Shown one piece after another: positions 34,769 to 44,044 of a DNA stretch of 64,000 nucleotides. A program made the translations under genes and the position numbers. Below the pieces are notes generated by a model, which worked only from the letters and a program-made list of their open reading frames with translations, was not told where the DNA came from and did not search any database. Origin of the DNA: CAVONB01 sp963697205 (lineage in GTDB: Bacteria; Pseudomonadota; Alphaproteobacteria; Rhizobiales; Hyphomicrobiaceae); contig CAVONB010000013.1 of the NCBI GenBank assembly GCA_963697205.1, positions 496,001-560,000 of the forward strand, written 5' to 3'. Within the stretch, counting starts at the first letter, position 1. Each line of letters starts with the position of its first letter.

Positions 34769-35959
34769 TTAGCCGGACGCGCCGCAATGGCGGCCGATCT
34801 GCACCGCCAGATCCAGCAACGCCTCGTCGCCGCCCCGCCAGCCGATGAACGACAGCCCCACCGGGCAGCCGTCGACGAGCCCGACCGGGACGGTCACCTG
34901 CGGCAGTCCGCCGACGCCGGCGGTGCACGTGAGCCGCATGACGCGCAGCCGATAGTGCTCCTGCTCTTCAAAGCTCGCCGTCACCAGCGGCGCGATACAC
35001 GGCGCCGTCGGCAGGGCAACGATCGTGCCGCGGGGAATAAGCCGGTCGAGCCCCGCGCGCACCTGCGCCACGTCCTTGCGCGCCGCCGCCGCCATCTCGA
35101 CGCTGACCGCGCGCGCGACCTCGAACCTCTCCTTCACACCCGGCCCGAACGCGGGCTGGCGCGACGTGATGAAGGGCCCGAAGGTGGCCCAGGTCTCGTG
35201 CGCCTGCACCAAGCGGAACATCTCGCGGCGCTGGTCGAGGCCCTCGCGGCCCCCGAGCGTGACGGTCTCGCGCGCCGGCAGCACGTCGATGTCCTCCAGC
35301 ACGCCTTTGAGCAGGGCGGCGACCGCCTGGTCCGCCTCCGCGAAGGCGTCGTCGGCGACCAGCACGCGCACGATCTCTCCGGCGACCGCCGTGCCCGCCA
35401 GCAGCACCGGGCCGACCTTGCGGAACAGACCCGGCGAGGCCGCAAACCAGCCCACCGCATCGAACGACGGCGCCATCGCCATCGCCCCCGTGGCATCGAC
35501 GCGGCCGTGCGTCGGCCGGATGCCGTAAAGGCCGTTGAGGGCCGCGGGAATGCGCACCGACCCGCCGGTGTCGCTGCCCAGGCCGATATCGCAGGCCCCC
35601 GCTGCCGTGGCCGACGCCGAGCCCGACGACGAGCCGCCGGGGATGCGGCCGGGCGCTCGCGGATTGATCGGCGTGCCGTAGTGCGCGTTGACGCCGGCGA
35701 CCGAGTAGAAGAACTCGTCGCACACCGTCTTGCCGATCACCGTGGCCCCGGCGCCGAGCAGCTTCGCCACGGCGCTTGCATGGCGCGCAGCCGGCGCCTG
35801 CGCGGCGAGCCAATCGGGATTGCCGCCACCCGTGCGCTCGCCGGCGATGTCGTACATGTCCTTCACCGCAAGCGTCAGGCCATCGAGCGCGCCGCCCGGC
35901 TGCCCCTTGATCGGCGCCTTGATGTCATGTGGAACAAACGCGCTGCGCGACACCGTCAT
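34769..35959 (-). CDS. Amidase signature family hydrolase (second)
   Basis: This 396-residue amidase has the catalytic Lys in LAVKDMYDIAG, the Ser loop IPGGSSSGSASA and the nucleophile region GSDTGGSVRIPAA. It is shorter than the amidase at 13321-14775 and only distantly similar. It starts 10 bases after the polysaccharide deacetylase-like gene, so the pair is surely co-transcribed. This arrangement suggests stepwise opening and hydrolysis of a cyclic or acylated amide. The substrate is unknown. Confidence 0.88.
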   Translation of the reverse strand: MTVSRSAFVPHDIKAPIKGQPGGALDGLTLAVKDMYDIAGERTGGGNPDWLAAQAPAARHASAVAKLLGAGATVIGKTVCDEFFYSVAGVNAHYGTPINPRAPGRIPGGSSSGSASATAAGACDIGLGSDTGGSVRIPAALNGLYGIRPTHGRVDATGAMAMAPSFDAVGWFAASPGLFRKVGPVLLAGTAVAGEIVRVLVADDAFAEADQAVAALLKGVLEDIDVLPARETVTLGGREGLDQRREMFRLVQAHETWATFGPFITSRQPAFGPGVKERFEVARAVSVEMAAAARKDVAQVRAGLDRLIPRGTIVALPTAPCIAPLVTASFEEQEHYRLRVMRLTCTAGVGGLPQVTVPVGLVDGCPVGLSFIGWRGGDEALLDLAVQIGRHCGASG

Positions 35960-35969
35960 CGGATCGACC

Positions 35970-36848
35970 TCACACGGTTGCGGGATGGCTGGACTTGAAC
36001 CACTTCAGCATCTCGAGCCCGTCCCACACCACGACGCCGTCGTGAGACAGGATCTCCTCCAGCGTGCGCTGGACATGCCCGATGCGATGCGGCTGGCCCG
36101 ACAGATAGGGATGGAATGCGAGCGACATGAACTTCGGCCGCTCCGTGCTCTCCTCGTAGAGAACCCGGAAGTGATCCATGGCGCGGTTGTACTGCACTTC
36201 CGAAGGATGGTGCTGCAGCGCCATCATCACGATGTCGTGGATCTCGAAGTTGTAGGGGAACGCCGCAACGGGCTTGTGCTTCGTCTTCAGCCACACCGGC
36301 TCGTCGTCGAGCACCCAGTCGCCGATGTACTCGATGCCTGCCGCCGAAAGATAATCGAGCGTGTCGAACGTCTGCGTCAGTCCCGGTCCGAACCAGCCGA
36401 CCGGCTTCTGCCCGGAGAACTTGCCGATGATGTCGACGGCCTTGTCGACCACCTCCTTCTGGTTCTCGACCTTGTGCATGGGCTGCTGGTCGTAGGAGTG
36501 CGCGTTGAGTTCCCAGCCGTGCTTCATGCACGCCTCCACCACCTGTGGATAGGTCTCGCAGATGCGCGCGTTGAGCGTCACGGTGGGCTTTGCGCCGAGG
36601 CGGTTGAGCACCTTCATGATGCGCCAGACGCCCACGCGCATGCCGTACTCGTGCCAGCTCCAGTTGGGATGGTCGGGCTGCTGCGGCTGGCCCTGCGGCG
36701 GCGAGATCACCATGCGCGCCATCGGCCGCCCGATATCCCAGTCCTCCAGCGCCAGGATCGGCCAGATCACGACGCGCGTGCCGACCGGCACCTTCAGCGG
36801 CGGACGGCCCTCGATGGGCTCGAATGCGATGCGCTCGCGCGGATGCAT
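35970..36848 (-). CDS. Polysaccharide deacetylase family protein (PuuE-like)
   Basis: This 292-residue protein of the NodB/PuuE superfamily has no signal peptide, so it is cytoplasmic and resembles the PuuE allantoinase branch more than chitin or peptidoglycan deacetylases. Visible features are NWSWHEYGMRVGVWRIMKVL, the GWELNAHSYDQQPMH metal-site region and the C-terminal SLAFHPYLSGQPHRI, where HP residues are part of the active site. It heads a two-gene operon with an amidase. An action on a cyclic amide is plausible but unproven. Confidence 0.83.
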   Translation of the reverse strand: MHPRERIAFEPIEGRPPLKVPVGTRVVIWPILALEDWDIGRPMARMVISPPQGQPQQPDHPNWSWHEYGMRVGVWRIMKVLNRLGAKPTVTLNARICETYPQVVEACMKHGWELNAHSYDQQPMHKVENQKEVVDKAVDIIGKFSGQKPVGWFGPGLTQTFDTLDYLSAAGIEYIGDWVLDDEPVWLKTKHKPVAAFPYNFEIHDIVMMALQHHPSEVQYNRAMDHFRVLYEESTERPKFMSLAFHPYLSGQPHRIGHVQRTLEEILSHDGVVVWDGLEMLKWFKSSHPATV

Positions 36849-36966
36849 GTCTCGGTTCCTCCAGGTCTTTTATTGTCGATTGGCAAAAGACATACCGCGC
36901 CCGCCTCGCAGGCCACAAGTCATGCCGTCAGGATACCGAAGTCGGCCGTCTCCCCGGGCCTGCCGC

Positions 36967-37716
36967 TCAAGCCGCCGTCAGCTTGGCCAGGACCGCCTCG
37001 TCGACCTCGAAATTGGAAAACACGTTCTGGACGTCGTCGTCGTCCTCCAACGCGGCGATGAGTTTCAGGACCTGCCCCGCCTTCTCCTCGTCGACGGCGG
37101 TCGTCAGGTTCGGCCGCCACACGGTCTTGACCGCCTCCGGCTCCCCCAGCGCCTCCTCCAGCGCCGACGCCACACCGCCCAGATCCTCGAAGGCGCACGT
37201 CACCAGGTGGCCGTCGTCGTCCGACGCCACGTCCTCCGCGCCCGCTTCGATCGCTGCCTCCAGCAGTCGCTCCGCACTGCCCGCCGCCACCGGATAGACG
37301 ATCTCGCCGACCCGATTGAACATGTGGCTGACGGCGCCCGTCGCGCCGAGATTGCCGCCATGCTTTGTGAACGCGGCCCGGACCGCCCCGCCGGTGCGGT
37401 TGCGGTTGTCGGTCAGCGCCTCCACGATCACGGCCACGCCGCCGGCCCCGTAGCCTTCGTAGCGCACCGCTTCGTAGGTCTCCGTATCGTTGCCCGACGC
37501 CTTCTTGATCGCGCGCTCGATGTTGTCCTTGGGCATGCTCTGGGCGCGCGCGACCTGCACGGCGAGCCTGAGCCGCGGGTTCATGGCGGGATCGGGCTGG
37601 CCCAGCTTGGCCGCCACCGTGATCTCACGCGCGAGCTTGGCGAACATCTTGGCGCGGGCCGCGTCCTGGCGCCCCTTGCGATGCATGATATTCTTGAATG
37701 CGGAATGGCCGGCCAT
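36967..37716 (-). CDS. yebC: YebC/PmpR family DNA-binding regulatory protein
   Basis: YebC proteins are widespread DNA-binding or translation-associated regulators. The 249-residue protein has the diagnostic start MAGHSAFKNIMHRKGRQDAARA, the central MPKDNIERAIKKASG and YEGYGAGGVAVIVEALTDNRNRT. The C-terminal acidic domain is also present (LEDDDDVQNVFSNFEVDE). It is usually near ruvC in this class, but ruv genes are not in the window. The flanking 118-base gap to the deacetylase holds nothing recognisable. Confidence 0.96.
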   Translation of the reverse strand: MAGHSAFKNIMHRKGRQDAARAKMFAKLAREITVAAKLGQPDPAMNPRLRLAVQVARAQSMPKDNIERAIKKASGNDTETYEAVRYEGYGAGGVAVIVEALTDNRNRTGGAVRAAFTKHGGNLGATGAVSHMFNRVGEIVYPVAAGSAERLLEAAIEAGAEDVASDDDGHLVTCAFEDLGGVASALEEALGEPEAVKTVWRPNLTTAVDEEKAGQVLKLIAALEDDDDVQNVFSNFEVDEAVLAKLTAA

Positions 37717-37836
37717 GGCGCTCTCCGGGACTTGTCGTTGTTTGCTGGGCCTGACTTATAGGCACCCGCGCCAGTCCTTGCCAACGTCCTTGCCAACGCC
37801 CCCTGCCCTCGGCGCCCACCGTCACCGGCCCGAACA

Positions 37837-38661
37837 TCAGGCCGCCCAGAAATCGGGCGCGCTCGGCGTCAGCACCCCGCCCCTGCGCAGCGCCTTGACC
37901 TGCACGGTGAGACCCGTCCGGTCGTCGATCTCCACGGCAAGCCCCGATATCGTCGCCGGGCCCGGCGCGGGCTCGAAGCGGTTCTTCGGGATCTTGGTCA
38001 GGAACCGGTTGATCGGCTCGTCGATGTCCATCCCCAGGACCGACTGGTAATTGCCGCACATCCCCCCGTCCGTCATGTAGCCGGTGCCGCCGGGCAGAAC
38101 CCGCTCGTCGCTGGTCGGCACATGCGTATGGGTGCCCACCAACGCCGAAATCCGCCCGTCGAGATAGTGACCGAGCGCTTCCTTCTCGCTCGTCGCCTCC
38201 GCGTGGAAGTCGACGAAGATCGCGTCCGCCCCCTGCTTCAGCGGGCACGCCGTCACCGCGCCGTCGAGTGCGCGGAATGGACAATCGATCTCCGGCATGA
38301 AGATCCGACCCATCGCGTTGACGACGAGCACGTCCGCCCCGTTGCGGGCCGTGAAAAGCCCCGAGCCGCGCCCCGGCGTCCGCGGGGGAAAGTTGATCGG
38401 CCTCAGCAGACGCTCGTGGCGCTCGATGAAGACCAGCGTGTCCTTCTGGTCGAAGGCGTGGTTGCCCAGCGTGACGACGTCGGCGCCGGCGTCGAGCAGG
38501 TCCTGGAAGATCGCCTCCGTGATGCCGAACCCGCCGGCTGCATTCTCGCCGTTCACCACCACGAAATCGAGCGCATAGCGCCGACGCAACTCCGGCAGGT
38601 TTTCAGCGACGGCAACGCGCCCCGACCTGCCGACCACGTCTCCGAGAAATAGAAGCCGCAT
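37837..38661 (-). CDS. YmdB family metallophosphoesterase
   Basis: YmdB hydrolyses 2',3'-cyclic nucleotides in Bacillus. The 274-residue protein shows all the metal-binding motifs: LFLGDVVGRSGR, VNGENAAGGFG, TLGNHAFDQ, FHAEATSEK and VGTHTHVPTSD, followed by GTGYMTDGGMCG. The start at 38661 is chosen over the 38766 frame start because the GDVVG motif must be near the N-terminus. It is directly followed by yebC and preceded by the 5-FCL gene, a common order in alphaproteobacteria. Confidence 0.92.
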   Translation of the reverse strand: MRLLFLGDVVGRSGRVAVAENLPELRRRYALDFVVVNGENAAGGFGITEAIFQDLLDAGADVVTLGNHAFDQKDTLVFIERHERLLRPINFPPRTPGRGSGLFTARNGADVLVVNAMGRIFMPEIDCPFRALDGAVTACPLKQGADAIFVDFHAEATSEKEALGHYLDGRISALVGTHTHVPTSDERVLPGGTGYMTDGGMCGNYQSVLGMDIDEPINRFLTKIPKNRFEPAPGPATISGLAVEIDDRTGLTVQVKALRRGGVLTPSAPDFWAA

Positions 38662-38770
38662 CAGCGATCGGTCCCCTGGGCTTGGGCTGGATCTTGGTCT
38701 TGAGCTTGGCCTGCGCTGTCGCACCCGGCGTCGGCCCGCACCGGCGCGCGAGCGGCTTGTCGGCACGCCC

Positions 38771-39379
38771 TCATGCCCCCGCCTCGCGCGTGGCGCGACA
38801 GTCGTGCGCGCCGCTGGGCGTCAGTATCCAATCGAGCGGTTCGTCGTAATCCAGATGCGGCACGGCTTCGACCTTCTGCTCGTCATAAGCAAGGCCGACG
38901 GACACCAGGCCCTTCGCCTCCCGCAGCCGCTTCAGCGTGCGGTCGTAGTGACCGCCGCCATAACCGAGCCGATAGCCCTGCTCGTCGAACAGCAACAGCG
39001 CAGCCAGCACGACATCTGGCACCAGCTCCGGAGCCGAGGCCAGCGGCTCGCGGATGCCCCAGATCGTCTCCGCCGTGGCATCTCCCGGCGCCCAGCGCCG
39101 GAAGATCAAGGCTTCTCCGCGTCCCTGCATGACTGGAAGGCACAGCTGGTAACCCTGTTCACCGAGCCGCGTCAGCAACGGCAGCGGATCGATCTCGTCA
39201 CCGATCGCGCTGAAGCCCGACACGATGGCCCCCGGCGCGACACCCGTGAAGTCGATGCCGTGGGCGGCGATCCGCTGAGCCGCCGACGTGCCGATCCGGG
39301 AGAAGGCCGCCGCCCGGGTCTGCTTGGCAGACGCGCGCATCTTGCGCTTCAGCTCGACGACCTGCGCCGCGTCGGACAT
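38771..39379 (-). CDS. 5-formyltetrahydrofolate cyclo-ligase
   Basis: This enzyme uses ATP to convert 5-formyl-THF to methenyl-THF. The 202-residue protein has an N-terminal helical basic segment (LKRKMRASAKQTRAA), the central LCLPVMQGRGEALIFRRW and the family motif RLGYGGGHYDRTL. The start at 39379 follows GGCGAGGTGAC. It lies just downstream of the 6S RNA gene, the same pairing as ssrS-ygfA in many proteobacteria. Confidence 0.93.
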   Translation of the reverse strand: MSDAAQVVELKRKMRASAKQTRAAAFSRIGTSAAQRIAAHGIDFTGVAPGAIVSGFSAIGDEIDPLPLLTRLGEQGYQLCLPVMQGRGEALIFRRWAPGDATAETIWGIREPLASAPELVPDVVLAALLLFDEQGYRLGYGGGHYDRTLKRLREAKGLVSVGLAYDEQKVEAVPHLDYDEPLDWILTPSGAHDCRATREAGA

Positions 39380-39487
39380 GTCACCTCGCCGGGTTCTGCG
39401 GGCCGCGGCACGGCGGTGGCCGTACCCATACCCGCAATGACACCAGGACCACTGCGCCAAGGCAGCCGGGTCGCGTCCGCATCGCAT

Positions 39488-39625
39488 GCCTCAGTCGGCC
39501 ATGATGTTCAAGTGCCGCGGTGGCCGTCGGAGCTTTGATCTCGCCGGGTCCCTACAAAAGTAGGTGGGCGCCGTGTGGCCGGAACCACGGTCCCGGCCAG
39601 GGACAGCTCCCGAGCGAGTTCTTAT
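39488..39625 (-). ncRNA. ssrS: 6S RNA
   Basis: Lying between zapA and the 5-FCL gene, the usual 6S position, this minus-strand segment folds as a long rod. TCGCTCGGGAGCTGTCC at the 5' side faces GGACCCGGCGAGATCAAAGCTCC further on, and CCTGGCCGGGACC with GGTTCCGGCCA gives inner stems. The central ACCTACTTTTGTAGG hairpin is typical of alphaproteobacterial 6S. 6S binds the housekeeping RNA polymerase and mimics an open promoter. Ends are approximate. Confidence 0.82.
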
Positions 39626-40494
39626 AGGCCCTGGAGATCGTATTGCTCCTGACGCACCCCGCAGCACGCGAAACATGGTCCAGCGCCACGCAAAAAGAAA
39701 GGGGGCAACGCTCGCTTGGTTGTGGAGGTCGTGAACGACCGGTTGGAGCCGGCCGAAAGGGCGGCCCATTCAGGGTCGGTTCCCGCCTTAACCGGGGCGG
39801 CCAGAAGTCGGCGCCGAGGGCGTGCCCGCCGCCGTCCCCTGAGTCGGGCCGAAACAGGGCCGGCAGGCCGCGCAGCGCCACCGGGTGCAACGCCAGCCGG
39901 TGATGGCCCACGCCCACCGGGCGCCGCGTTCGACGCCGTGGCATGAGCCTGGGCCCCCGTCGCCGGTCGGCCCGTCTGCGTGTGTGTCTGCGTGTGTGTC
40001 TGTGTCTGCACCGGCGCACCGCCCGGCGCGTTGGCGGGCCGCGGCATCTGCGCGGGATGGGACGACGGCTGGCCACGCGCCGCCGACGCTTGGGTCGACC
40101 CGACCTGAGCCGGCCCGCTCGATTGAGCCGGCGCTTGAGTCGGCTGTTGGCCCGGCCTCTGGCCACCTGCGCCACCAGCCGCCACACCTTGCGGGCCACG
40201 TGCAGCCGATGCGCCCGAAGCTGCTGACCCCGACGCTGCGGATCCTGTCGTCACAGTAGCGTCCGGCGTCGCAACATCAGCCTGATGGCGTTCGCGAAGA
40301 TCGAACAATTCGTCAGCGGTCAGCAGGGCCGCAAGCAGCAGCAGGCGCTCATCCCCGACCTGACCGAATTCCGCGACCAGGGCATCCACCTTGCCGCGCA
40401 CATGGTCCGCCAATGCCTGCAGCCGCGCCTCGTCACCTTCCGCGCACTGCAGCGGATAACTGCGTCCGTTGACGACCACGTTGGCCTGCGCCAT
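39622..40494 (-). CDS. zapA: ZapA cell division protein with long low-complexity tail
   Basis: ZapA promotes FtsZ filament bundling. Residues 1-70 are a normal ZapA domain (VVVNGRSYPLQCAEGDEARLQALADHVRGKV, then DERLLLLAALLTADEL). The remaining 220 residues are Ala/Gly/Pro/Gln-rich and low in complexity, about twice the usual total length. Near 39978-40010 an imperfect GT-rich microsatellite encodes QTQTHTQTHTQ. Beyond residue 210 the composition turns Arg-rich, suggesting that a frameshift may have taken place and that the true end could be the stop at 39788-39790 in another frame. The 6S RNA gene begins right at the ORF end. Confidence 0.8.
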   Translation of the reverse strand: MAQANVVVNGRSYPLQCAEGDEARLQALADHVRGKVDALVAEFGQVGDERLLLLAALLTADELFDLRERHQADVATPDATVTTGSAASGSAASGASAARGPQGVAAGGAGGQRPGQQPTQAPAQSSGPAQVGSTQASAARGQPSSHPAQMPRPANAPGGAPVQTQTHTQTHTQTGRPATGAQAHATASNAAPGGRGPSPAGVAPGGAARPAGPVSARLRGRRRARPRRRLLAAPVKAGTDPEWAALSAGSNRSFTTSTTKRALPPFFLRGAGPCFACCGVRQEQYDLQGL

Positions 40495-40516
40495 GCGCTA
40501 CGTCCGCCCCTAATTG

Positions 40517-40837
40517 TCAGTGCCCGTCCTCAAGCACGTTATGAAGCGAATCGATAACCCAATCAATGTGGTTGACGACCTGGTCGCGCTGCTGTCTCAG
40601 CCGGGCGATTTCCTCCCGCGCCAACCGAAGTTCCTCCTTCAATTGGTCGCGCTCGCGCTCCAGCACCGCCGCAGCCGTTTGCGGTTCAGCGGCGGCCGAC
40701 CGCGCCCGCGCGGCGCCGCGCCCACGCGCGGCCGGTTTCGCGGCCTTCGCAGATCGGACTTTCTGAGCGTTGCGTGCTGCCACCGAATATTCCTTAGCTG
40801 CGAGTCCGAGAACGCCATCGGGCACTCGTATCCGCAC
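40517..40837 (-). CDS. Small coiled-coil protein encoded before zapA
   Basis: This 106-residue protein has an Ala/Arg-rich basic N-terminal half and a strong heptad coiled coil (LERERDQLKEELRLAREEIARLRQQRDQVV), ending HIDWVIDSLHNVLED. Such proteins recur directly upstream of zapA in alphaproteobacteria. The 22-base gap to zapA suggests one transcript. I do not know its function; a link to cell division is inferred from position. Confidence 0.75.
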   Translation of the reverse strand: MRIRVPDGVLGLAAKEYSVAARNAQKVRSAKAAKPAARGRGAARARSAAAEPQTAAAVLERERDQLKEELRLAREEIARLRQQRDQVVNHIDWVIDSLHNVLEDGH

Positions 40838-41270
40838 AACTGGGCGCCATCGGCACGTGCTGCGAAGTTTTTCGCAAACGGGTCTCGCACACGAAACTGC
40901 GCCCTCGGCCCGCCGGCTCTTACGCAGCCGCCGACCGATCTGACCATCACTTGGGCCCCACTGCCCCTCACGCCCGTCACCGCTTCAAATCGACGGGCAC
41001 GTCACCTCGATCACGCGGACATAAGTACGCCTATACAAGTACGTCAACGCGTCTCAACGGCTCATCCTCGATTTTCCCGCGCCGTTCATACCAACTTTTC
41101 GTCCTGGCTTGACAGCATTGTGGCTGACAAACATCTATTCTGCGCCAACCGTGGCTGGCAGGACGCGCTCGTTCGGCGTCGCGCTCCACCGAGTGACAAC
41201 CGAGAAACACCCGCGTTGGGCACGCGACTTGCTGTGCCGACGCCCTGTTCCGACGCAAATGGAGAATACA
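40838..41270. promoter_or_regulatory. Divergent region before gap, with a candidate gap promoter
   Basis: These 433 bases separate the coiled-coil gene from gap and hold no convincing gene. TTGACA at 41109-41114 with a CTATTC or ATCTAT box at 41133-41140 is a fair sigma-70-type promoter for gap, with the start codon 130 bases further on. A GGAGAA binding site (41261-41266) sets the gap start. 41020-41080 is more AT-rich, with ACAAGTACGTC, and could hold operators. Confidence 0.45.
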
Positions 41271-42281
41271 ATGGCTGTGAAAGTCGCCATCTCAGGCTTC
41301 GGCCGGATCGGTCGCAACGTCCTGCGCGCCATGGCCGAGGCCAAGCGCTCCGATCTCGAAGTTGTCGCCATCAACGATCTGGGATCGGCCAAGGACAACG
41401 CCCACCTGTTCAAATACGACAGTGTTCATGGGACGTTCCCGGGCAAGGTGACCGTCGAGGGCGACACCATCGACGTCGGCATGGGCAAGCCGATTCGCGT
41501 CCTGGCCATCAAGGATCCCTCAAAGCTGCCGTGGAAGGAACTTGGCGTCGACATCGTGATGGAGTGCACGGGCATCTTCACCGACAAGGAGAAGGCCAAG
41601 GTGCACCTCGACGCCGGCGCCAAGCGGGTCCTCGTCTCCGCACCCTCCAAGGGGGCCGACCTCACCGTCGTCTACGGCGTCAATCACGACAAGCTCACCG
41701 GTGACCACAAGGTCGTCTCCAACGCCTCGTGCACCACCAACTGCCTGGCCCCCGTCGCCAAGGTCCTGAACGACCTCGTCGGCATCAAGTCCGGCTTCAT
41801 GACCACGATCCACGCCTACACCAACGACCAGAAGATCCTCGACCAGGCCCACAGCGACATGCGCCGTGCGCGCGCCGCCGCCATGTCGATGATCCCGACC
41901 TCGACGGGCGCGGCCGCTGCCGTCGGCCTCGTCCTCCCCGAACTCAAGGGCAAGCTCGACGGCACAGCCATCCGCGTGCCCACGCCGAACGTGTCCGTCG
42001 TCGACCTGAAGTTCATCCCCGGTCGCGAAACCTCCGTCGACGAGATCAATCAGGCCATGGAGAAGGCCGCCGCGCAGCAGCTCAAGGGCATCTTGTCCGT
42101 CAACAGCGAAGCGCTCGTCTCGATCGACTTCAACCACTCTGCCTTCTCTTCGAACTTCGATTTGACGCAGACGCAGATCGTCGATGGAAAGCTGGTGCGC
42201 ATCCTGTCCTGGTACGACAACGAATGGGGCTTCTCCAACCGCATGTCGGACACCGCGATCGCCATGGCCAAGCTGATCTGA
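41271..42281 (+). CDS. gap: Type I glyceraldehyde-3-phosphate dehydrogenase
   Basis: This is the glycolytic and Calvin-cycle enzyme of 336 residues. The NAD-binding start AVKVAISGFGRIGRNVLRA and the catalytic Cys154 in SNASCTTNCLAP are intact, as are the HAYTNDQ and WYDNEWGFSNRM signatures. The start at 41271 is 5 bases after GGAGAA; an ATG at 41259 overlaps that site. Usually pgk or tkt is adjacent, but here it stands alone and ends in a strong terminator. Confidence 0.97.
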   Translation: MAVKVAISGFGRIGRNVLRAMAEAKRSDLEVVAINDLGSAKDNAHLFKYDSVHGTFPGKVTVEGDTIDVGMGKPIRVLAIKDPSKLPWKELGVDIVMECTGIFTDKEKAKVHLDAGAKRVLVSAPSKGADLTVVYGVNHDKLTGDHKVVSNASCTTNCLAPVAKVLNDLVGIKSGFMTTIHAYTNDQKILDQAHSDMRRARAAAMSMIPTSTGAAAAVGLVLPELKGKLDGTAIRVPTPNVSVVDLKFIPGRETSVDEINQAMEKAAAQQLKGILSVNSEALVSIDFNHSAFSSNFDLTQTQIVDGKLVRILSWYDNEWGFSNRMSDTAIAMAKLI

Positions 42282-42317
42282 TCGCCCGCAAGGCAGATCC
42301 CAAGACCTGAAAGCACG

Positions 42318-42352
42318 AGCGGCGGCTGCCTGGGCAGCCGCCGCTTTTTTTT
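42318..42352 (+). terminator. Intrinsic terminator of gap
   Basis: AGCGGCGGCTGCC (42318-42330) pairs perfectly with GGCAGCCGCCGCT (42333-42345) and is followed by a run of eight T (42345-42352). It lies 36 bases past the gap stop. This is the clearest rho-independent terminator in the window, and also prevents read-through against the convergent DUF2254 gene. Confidence 0.93.
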
Positions 42353-42403
42353 CGAACCCGCGCGCCGACTGGCTCCGGCCTGAACGCCCTCCGCGTTCTG
42401 GCC

Positions 42404-43819
42404 TCAAGCCTTCTCCTGGCTTGGAAGCGCCTGCGCGCGCCGATCGGCAATGCGGCCGGCCGATCGCGCCGCCATGCGCGTGGCGCCGCCTTCCTCGGCG
42501 ATCCGCCCCACCTCCTCTGCCAGCCGCGCCTTCTGGCTCTTCGCAAGCGGCTCCGACGCCGCCAACTCCAGCGCCAGATCGCCGATCCGTCGTGCCTCGC
42601 GCGCAAGCTCAGGATCGCCCAGCCGCGCCAGGCCCTGCAGCGTCTTTTGCAAGCGGATGCCGACCTCGATCGTGCCGGCACCATCGCGGGCGATGGCGGT
42701 GAAGGCGTCGTCGGCAAGACCTTCCACGCTCAGCGGCGGCATCGACACGCGCGGATAGACGATCTCCGGTTCACCCTCGCGCCGGATTTCCGCAAACCGC
42801 GTGAAGACGCGCAGCGCCGCCGACAGGATGCCGATCGCGGTGCCGGGATCGTTGACACCCGGCGAAAGCGCCTTGGCGGCCGTCTCCGCCATGATGATCA
42901 GACCGAAACGCGGGTCGTTGTGCGTATCGCGCGCCGACGCGATATGGATCGCATCGCACACGTCTTCCCCAATATCCGCCGACATCGCGCCATCCCCGTC
43001 GTCCTGCTCGCGTTGGCGGGCCTCTTCGGCCACCCTGGCCGCCGCATCCCTGGGATGGATCCACGCGATCGGCCTCACTGTGTCGACGGCATCTCCGGGA
43101 CGCACCGCGAGCACGATGGTGGCTTCCAGCCGCTCTGCGATGGCGTCGAGCGCACCGACGTCGATCGACAAAACGTAGCCGACCGTGGTGGAACGCACCG
43201 GCAGCCCCTCCTGCGCTGGACCGCCGTCGCCAACCGCCGCCCCGAAGGTGCCCACAGTCTCCGGCCGGAATGCTTCGAGCGCGGCGGTCTCCGTGCGCCC
43301 CATGGCCGTACCCACGCGGCCCAGGTGCGTGATGTGGTCGACCCACCGCAGGAACGAGACCAGAACCCACAGGATCATCGTGACCAGGCCCACGAAAACC
43401 ATCACGCGCCCGGCCGGGCCATAGGGCAACGCCTCGACCGCGAAAAGCGCCACGATCGAGAAAATGAAGGCCGAGATGAACGCGGCGAGCACGTTCTGCA
43501 TCGTGCTGTCGGACAGGATGATCCGCGTCACCCGCGGCGTCGTGCTCTGCGAGATCGCAGTCGTCGCCGTCACGATGGCAGCCACCGAGAACGTCGCGAC
43601 TGAGAGCATGCTGGTCGCGATCATCGACAACAACGTGACCAAGGTCGCCTTGGAGATGTCGAACGGCAGCGCGGCCGGGCTCTCCACGTCGACGCCGACC
43701 GCCGCCAGCGCCAGGATCGCCGCCAGCACGCTCGCCACCGCGGGTCGAACCCACAGCCGGTCGGCCAGAAAATGTCGAACACGCAGCAGCAGTTGGCGCA
43801 TTACGGCCTCCAGGCTCAA
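42404..43819 (-). CDS. DUF2254 family membrane protein
   Basis: This 471-residue protein has four or so N-terminal TM segments (VASVLAAILALAAVGV, LLSMIATSMLSVATFSVAAIVTA, FISAFIFSIVALFAVEA, VMVFVGLVTMILWVLVSFL) and a large soluble C-terminal part. The block DTHNDPRFGLIIMAETAAKALSPGVNDPGTA is the DUF2254 signature. Function is unknown. A second Met at 43801 could be the start. The 85-base divergent gap to the aldolase promoter side shows nothing special. Confidence 0.88.
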   Translation of the reverse strand: MSLEAVMRQLLLRVRHFLADRLWVRPAVASVLAAILALAAVGVDVESPAALPFDISKATLVTLLSMIATSMLSVATFSVAAIVTATTAISQSTTPRVTRIILSDSTMQNVLAAFISAFIFSIVALFAVEALPYGPAGRVMVFVGLVTMILWVLVSFLRWVDHITHLGRVGTAMGRTETAALEAFRPETVGTFGAAVGDGGPAQEGLPVRSTTVGYVLSIDVGALDAIAERLEATIVLAVRPGDAVDTVRPIAWIHPRDAAARVAEEARQREQDDGDGAMSADIGEDVCDAIHIASARDTHNDPRFGLIIMAETAAKALSPGVNDPGTAIGILSAALRVFTRFAEIRREGEPEIVYPRVSMPPLSVEGLADDAFTAIARDGAGTIEVGIRLQKTLQGLARLGDPELAREARRIGDLALELAASEPLAKSQKARLAEEVGRIAEEGGATRMAARSAGRIADRRAQALPSQEKA

Positions 43820-44044
43820 TCCGTTCCGCTAGTAAACGCGCGTACACAGGAATGTTTCAAGCGTTCGAGGCGTTAACCCGCCTGTAGCCCGGCCGGTAAC
43901 CTCAGCTTGCGGATAACGCTGGCGGGGACTGGCTCTCGTCCCGATATGGCGCTAATCAAAGCGCCTGGTGCGGTGCACGCTGGCCGGACTTGCCCTCCGC
44001 CGAGCCCCGCCCGCCCCCCGGATTCGATAGCCAAAGAGGCAGTC

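Noticed and set aside
39552..40199. A 215-residue minus-strand frame inside zapA
   Set aside because: Arg-rich shadow of the low-complexity tail; kept only as a hint that the zapA tail frame may be uncertain.
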